NCBI GenBank assembly: GCA_963759115.1
Contig: CAVWXT010000001.1
Location: 1,178,001 to 1,242,000, forward strand
Direction of reading: 5' to 3'
Length of the DNA stretch: 64,000 nucleotides
From: CAVWXT01 sp963759115
GTDB lineage: Bacteria; Planctomycetota; Planctomycetia; Pirellulales; Thermoguttaceae
The notes under the pieces are model-generated. The model ran no database searches, was not told where the DNA came from, and saw only the letters and a program-made list of their open reading frames with translations. Shown piece after piece: positions 60,003 to 64,000 of the stretch (position 1 is its first letter; every line of letters begins with the position of its first letter). The position numbers were made by a program, and so were the translations under genes.

Positions 60003-61877
60003 GTGTTCTTTCCAACAACGTACTGGTGGGATGGATGCCAGACATCGGTTCCGGACGGGGTGAAGTACCTTTGCGAGCGATGGTGGGAGCTACTTAAGGA
60101 CTGGTTCTGCATCACGGTGTACGCGCCTAGGTGCAGCTACCACTGGAGCCTTCTCGAGGATTTATCGGATATCATCGGGGACCTCCAGCAAGGGCATCTG
60201 CGAAGCAGTCACACGCTTAACGCAGTCAAGGAAGAAGTGCTCGCTGTTCTTTCAGGCGATAGACTCTTGCGAAACGCGTTTCCGGCTGAAACCGAAAGCC
60301 TAACATCGGCGCTCAATAAGCTGTTCGATAGGCTGCCTCCGTCCCCAAAGGATCAGTTCGCTCAACTGAAAAGCCGCAAGACGGAATGCCGCCGGGCTGC
60401 CATGGCTGCGCGACGTCTGCACCACCGGTGCTCTAGGCGCAGGGTGACGGAAGAGGACATGACGTGGACTGGCGTCGGTGGGCTGATTGCAGCCGACCTC
60501 TTTCGGGAAGCATTGGCCGAGAAGCCCGACTATGGAAGGATTGATCGGCTGGTCAACCAGTTCCTGCTTGACTCGCTATATCGTGGCTACAACATCAATT
60601 ACCTGACTACGCTGTTCGACCGCTACTTGTCACCACAGCGCGAGTCGCTAGTGCCGCGCGAATGCCGCGACGGCCTTCTTCATGCTTTTCGTCGCATTCA
60701 TACTCGCCAGCGACATCAATACGATGTGTACTTTGCTCTTAATGGTACTACCGAGTTGCGGGCACCCGCCACTGGCGCAATTCGCCAGGTGGCTCTCGAC
60801 AAACTGGACTCGGCGGGAATAGAGCCCGACTCTCTCGCGGGCTTCAAGAATCAACTGGACCGGCAGTCATCGGTGGTTCTTTGTTTCAAGGGCTTCGAGG
60901 ATGTTGACGCCGGCGCAGCCGCGGAAGGTGCCCAGAAGGCTGTCGAGGAGATCGTGGATTTGCTCGACTTCCATGCGCCGATGCAGGATTTCAAGCTCTC
61001 GCATTTCTGCCTGGTTACATGGTGCGATCAGGAAGAGAGGCTCAACGCAAGACTTCACCCAGACACTTCGGGGCAGATGCCGCCCAGGTCCGATTACGTT
61101 CCTGAACTCGAAGAAGAATGGTTGGAGAGAAGGAGCTTATCGGAGGCATTTCGATGGTGGGCAGTGGCCCAACATGAGCGCACCCCCGAGGTATCTCTCT
61201 TGGCATCCTGGTTTGCCTTTGAGTTTTTGGCGGCGGATATTGGCGAGACGCCGGTCGAGGGGATTATGGAGTTCTTTCCTAAGGCTTTGGCTATCGGCAA
61301 CTTGAGGCGTCGGTTGGAGTACTGGTATCGTTGTCTTCAGGGCAGCCCTGTCTTCCAACAGCACGCGCTGCGTGACAAGCTTGACCTGCATGCTTTTCGC
61401 TTCAGAGGCGCGACAAACCATGCGGGGATCCTGCAACTTCTTGTCGACCTGAGCCAGGCCCCTGACACAGCGGAATCGACTGCGATCCGCGAGATCACAA
61501 CACCTTCTGTCCTGTTACGCGAGCGTACGGTCCAGGAATCTCGCCTCTTTGGCAATCCCAAGTTGCTCGCTCAGACAATGAGCGAGGACTGCCGCGCGAT
61601 ACGCTGGGACATGCAACGGTTTTTATATATGCGCAATAGACTTGTACACCGAGCGAGGCTCGATCATCCCCTTCTCGTCATACTTTCCAGTCGGGCAAAG
61701 CGGCTCCTTTACGATCTCCTCAGGGATCTTGTGTTTCAAATGGGAGGCAAGCGGTTGCTCAGTAGTGTTGGCGAAGTGCTTCATGATTTCCGCGATACGT
61801 TCGACGAACTCTCGCACGACCTGGGTAGCAGCGACAAGCTGCCGCAGAATCTTGTGGACCGAATCCTGTTATCCTAA
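60003..61877 (+). CDS. Hypothetical 624-residue protein with HEPN-like RNxxxH motif
   Basis: An intact, mainly helical protein of unknown family. Near the C-terminus R544-N545...H549 in FLYMRNRLVHRARLDHPLLV matches the Rx4-6H motif that marks HEPN nucleases, and the surrounding helices (CRAIRWDMQRFLYM before, RAKRLLYDLLRDLVFQM after) fit the HEPN four-helix layout. The N-terminal 500 residues show no recognised motif. It has its own promoter-like region with a hairpin and sits beside a candidate small RNA. HEPN ribonucleases occur in phage-defence and toxin systems, so that is a reasonable guess, but the motif alone is weak evidence. ATG/GTG choice: GTG 60003 with GGAGG upstream. Confidence 0.6.
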   Translation: MFFPTTYWWDGCQTSVPDGVKYLCERWWELLKDWFCITVYAPRCSYHWSLLEDLSDIIGDLQQGHLRSSHTLNAVKEEVLAVLSGDRLLRNAFPAETESLTSALNKLFDRLPPSPKDQFAQLKSRKTECRRAAMAARRLHHRCSRRRVTEEDMTWTGVGGLIAADLFREALAEKPDYGRIDRLVNQFLLDSLYRGYNINYLTTLFDRYLSPQRESLVPRECRDGLLHAFRRIHTRQRHQYDVYFALNGTTELRAPATGAIRQVALDKLDSAGIEPDSLAGFKNQLDRQSSVVLCFKGFEDVDAGAAAEGAQKAVEEIVDLLDFHAPMQDFKLSHFCLVTWCDQEERLNARLHPDTSGQMPPRSDYVPELEEEWLERRSLSEAFRWWAVAQHERTPEVSLLASWFAFEFLAADIGETPVEGIMEFFPKALAIGNLRRRLEYWYRCLQGSPVFQQHALRDKLDLHAFRFRGATNHAGILQLLVDLSQAPDTAESTAIREITTPSVLLRERTVQESRLFGNPKLLAQTMSEDCRAIRWDMQRFLYMRNRLVHRARLDHPLLVILSSRAKRLLYDLLRDLVFQMGGKRLLSSVGEVLHDFRDTFDELSHDLGSSDKLPQNLVDRILLS

Positions 61878-62063
61878 CTCTCTTCCCGCACCCATCGCCG
61901 CCAAATCCCTCCAGTCCGTACTCTGGTGGCTGTTTGGTGGATTTTCCTTTACTCTAAAAAATTCTCGGCCAAACTGTACCACTACGCGGGCGATGGTGCC
62001 TCTTGCAAAGCCTCGGACGAAGCCTCAAACTGAAGATTCTCCCGGTCATCCCAGGAATCTGTC

Positions 62064-62698
62064 ATGAGTGAGTCAACGAAGCCGAAGTACGTCACCATCG
62101 CCGATTGGGATGCGGCCTACCGCGAGGGAACGCCGCCCTGGGACGCGGGCAAGCCGCACGTGGAACTGGTTCGCGTGCTCGACGAGTACCACCTGCGGCC
62201 GCAGACCGTGCTGGAGGTCGGCTGCGGCACGGGGGCCGATGCCGTTCTGCTGGCGCGGCGACGCTTTGAGGTCACCGCCGTGGATTGCTCGGCCATCGCC
62301 CTGGAGCGGGCACGGGTGCGGGCCGAACAGCAGAACGCCCTGGTTCGCTTCGTGCTGGCCGACGTGTTTGAGTTTGCCCACTCGGCTGGACAGTTTGACC
62401 TCGTGCATGACGCCGGCCTCTATCACGCCGTTCGCCAGACGAACCTGGGACGCTACCTCGACATGTTGTGGCGAGTAACTCGGCCCGGCTCGTATTACTT
62501 CTGCCTGGCGGGACGCCCGACAAAACGGCCCAAGATGGCCCGCCGCAAGTCACCGAGGACGAAATCCACAACGAACTGGGACGGCTCTTCGAGTTCATCC
62601 ATCTGCGGCCGACGCGATTGGAGAGCCCGAACCGCAAGGACGGCTACGCCGGATGGTCGTGCCTCGTACGGCGGCCGCCGGTGGTCGGCGCCCCGTAG
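62064..62698 (+). CDS. Class I SAM-dependent methyltransferase, thiopurine-methyltransferase-like (frameshifted)
   Basis: About 211 residues when joined. WDAAYREGTPPWDAGKPHVE and VLEVGCGTGADAVLLARRR, then AVDCSAIALERARVRA, FVLADVFEF and FDLVHDAGLYHAV follow the TPMT/TehB-like small methyltransferase order. The frame changes near 62515 and the C-terminus continues VTEDEIHNELGRLFEFIHLR to RRPPVVGAP. ATG 62064 has AGGA about eight bases upstream. It probably methylates a small molecule such as a thiol, selenium or tellurium compound; the substrate is unknown. A strong hairpin follows at 62707-62737. Confidence 0.82.
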
Positions 62699-62706
62699 AC
62701 AAAACT

Positions 62707-62737
62707 GTTGGGGCGGCAGCCATGCTGCCGCCCCAAC
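62707..62737 (+). terminator. Hairpin terminator after the methyltransferase gene
   Basis: A perfect 13-bp stem, GTTGGGGCGGCAG/CTGCCGCCCCAAC, with a five-base loop, nine bases after the stop codon. Only a short CTTT follows, so it may act in both directions, ending the small minus-strand gene as well. Confidence 0.65.
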
Positions 62738-62753
62738 CTTTCCGCATCCGAAA

Positions 62754-62964
62754 CTACTTGGCGGCCGGGGGCGCCGCGGGCATCTCCGGGGCCGGCGTCG
62801 GATTGCCTTGCGGGGCACTCGACGTGGCGCTGATGCTGGCAGCTCTGGCAGGTGGTCGAGCGCGCAACTATTGCACGCCCTGCGCCGACCCGCGCCGAGG
62901 CCGAATCGGCCGCCACCAATACCACCGCCGCCAACACACAAAGAGCCATCAATATCCGTCGCAT
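62754..62964 (-). CDS. Small secreted protein (about 70 residues, frame uncertain)
   Basis: ATG 62964 with GGGAGG nine bases upstream starts a clear signal peptide (MRRILMALCVLAAVVLVAAD, cut near SASARV). Two Cys (TTCQSC) follow. A more protein-like Ser/Pro/Ala-rich tail (SISATSSAPQGNPTPAPEMP) ends at TAG 62754-62756 in another frame, so a frame change near 62850 is likely. Small secreted proteins of this shape are common in Pirellulales; no function is known. Confidence 0.45.
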
Positions 62965-63236
62965 CGGTACGACCTCCCTGTAAGGAAAGAAACTGGGACG
63001 AACCAACGTCATCACGGGGGCCACCCGGCCCTGGCTAATCATTCGCACCCACGGGCCGGCCCGCCTAGTGCAAGGTTTTTTTCGGGAATATCGCTATCAT
63101 GTTTGACAGCACCTACCGATTGCCAGACTCGCGCCGGAGCATCAGTGTGTGGAATCGCCCGTCTTACCCTGCTTGCTGTGCTTGACTTGTTCGCGGCATC
63201 CACCACAATGAGTGGGATGGTCAGCGAGGAAACGCC

Positions 63237-63677
63237 ATGAACCAAGATTTAGAACACCTGCGGCTGCTTTCGATCTTCCACTACGTGGTGGCGGGGCTCG
63301 GGGCTTTGTTCTCTTGCCTTCCGGTGTTTCACCTGGGCCTTGGCCTCATGATGCTGCTGGCGCCCGAGGTCCTGGAGCACGGTCCCCACGGCAATCCCGG
63401 GGCGCTGCGGGTCGTCGGCCTGTTTCTGACGGCCGTGCCGGCCATGCTGATCTTTGCCGGCTGGGCCATCGCGTTCTGCGTATTCCTGGCCGGACAGTTC
63501 CTCGGCCGCCACCGGCACTACACGTTTTGCCTGGTCATGGCGGACATCCTGTGCATGATGGTTCCCTTCGGGACCGTGCTCGGGGTGTTCACGATCCTCG
63601 TGCTGGTGCGGCCGTCGGTAAAGGCGCTGTTCGACCAGGATGCGGCCGGTTCGCTCGGGAATTCTCCGCCGCCGTAG
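63237..63677 (+). CDS. Hypothetical membrane protein, three to four TM helices
   Basis: A 146-residue protein. Helices are visible at about residues 10-40 (FHYVVAGLGALFSCLPVFHL), 60-85 (VVGLFLTAVPAMLIFAGWAI) and 95-125 (FCLVMADILCMMVPFGTVLG, then FTILVLVRPSVKALF). GAGGAAA lies seven bases before ATG 63237. It belongs to no family recognised here, though similar short multi-helix proteins starting HLRLLSIFHYV occur in many bacteria, including planctomycetes. It converges on the gene that enters the window from the right edge. Confidence 0.7.
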   Translation: MNQDLEHLRLLSIFHYVVAGLGALFSCLPVFHLGLGLMMLLAPEVLEHGPHGNPGALRVVGLFLTAVPAMLIFAGWAIAFCVFLAGQFLGRHRHYTFCLVMADILCMMVPFGTVLGVFTILVLVRPSVKALFDQDAAGSLGNSPPP

Positions 63678-63699
63678 ACGAGAAACCGGCGCGACGCGG

Positions 63700-64000
63700 C
63701 TACGCCCCGCGACTGACGCTCGAGTCGAACACCAAGACGTCTTTCCAGTTCGCCTCGTACTTCCCCATGAACTCGACGTGCCTTGGCGCGGTCATGTAAG
63801 CGTCCATTGCCGGGCGGTCTTGAAAGACCACGTGCAACGCCACGTCATAGTCGGAGTCGCTGGTGGGGCTGTCCGCATCGAGAGGCGTGCCCGCAGCATA
63901 GAACACGATGCCCGGCAACGCCGACAGGTACTTGTGGCAATCCGCGATCATCGCCTGGACGGCTGCGCCGCTGTTGTCGTTGAGCCGGAAGTAAACGTTG
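63700..64000 (-). CDS. Stress-responsive A/B barrel (Dabb) domain protein, N-terminus cut by window edge
   Basis: About 100 residues are visible and the frame stays open to the window end (…VYFRLNDNSGAAVQAM), so the start is outside. VALHVVFQDRPAMDAYMTAP and HVEFMGKYEANWKDVLVFD match the Dabb family, small dimeric ferredoxin-like proteins; function is usually unknown. The stop is 22 bases from the end of the convergent membrane-protein gene. Confidence 0.82.
   Translation of the reverse strand, partial: NVYFRLNDNSGAAVQAMIADCHKYLSALPGIVFYAAGTPLDADSPTSDSDYDVALHVVFQDRPAMDAYMTAPRHVEFMGKYEANWKDVLVFDSSVSRGA

Overview
The window looks like a piece of a Planctomycetes genome, probably of the Pirellulales type. 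The evidence is gene content, not a marker gene: an extracytoplasmic-function sigma factor next to a Ser/Thr kinase, a second multi-TM kinase, TAT-exported sugar isomerase and dehydrogenase subunits, a multihaem cytochrome with a GMC dehydrogenase, a very cysteine-rich secreted protein, a DUF2760-Hsp70 pair, and a giant dockerin-ended surface protein whose N-terminus carries a PRLELLEHRLTL motif of the LEPR-XLL kind. No rRNA, tRNA or CRISPR array was seen.

Region 1 (1-22.8 kb, all + strand) is one long, tightly packed biosynthetic cluster. It holds a fucosyltransferase-like gene, a GDP-mannose 3,5-epimerase, an FkbM methyltransferase, a GT2 glycosyltransferase, an asparagine-synthase-like protein, a PaaK/CapK-like adenylate-forming enzyme, a polysaccharide-deacetylase-like protein, a formyltransferase, a Wzx-type flippase, two NRPS genes and an EpsI-family protein; a GT4 glycosyltransferase follows after an IS66 remnant. 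The NRPS genes read acyl ligase-PCP-C-A-PCP and TubC-C-A-PCP-TE. The A-domain pocket residues read by eye match the published cysteine and glycine codes, so the line should build an acyl-Cys-Gly type product beside a decorated, exported glycan. This hybrid of exopolysaccharide, exosortase-type and NRPS genes is the most interesting system in the window.

Region 2 (23.2-30.5 kb, - strand) is a broken giant surface-protein gene (beta-helix, cadherin-like domain, five 315-bp Ig-like repeats, dockerin), followed by a second IS66-like remnant. Region 3 (30.5-36.2 kb, - strand) has a TAT-exported GMC dehydrogenase complex with a nine-haem cytochrome, a sugar isomerase and a Cys-rich protein. Region 4 (36.4-49.9 kb) has ribBA, an IS110-family element, hypothetical membrane proteins, a secreted isoaspartate methyltransferase fusion, an esterase and a DUF2760-Hsp70 pair, separated by intergenic stretches rich in short palindromic repeats. 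Region 5 (50-59.6 kb, - strand) has a tandem TPR duplication with the sigma factor and kinase, then a kinase, a GH2 glycosidase and an AGE-type epimerase in one direction. Region 6 (59.6-64 kb) has a candidate small RNA, a 624-residue protein with a HEPN-like RNxxxH motif, a methyltransferase and small proteins.

About sixteen genes are interrupted by frameshifts, and two by an in-frame TGA. The downstream reading frames stay clean and conserved, which fits uncorrected indels in a long-read or metagenomic assembly better than old decay; the shared one-base deletion in two Ig repeats may be a real event. Broken genes are given below over their full inferred span, with the shift positions.
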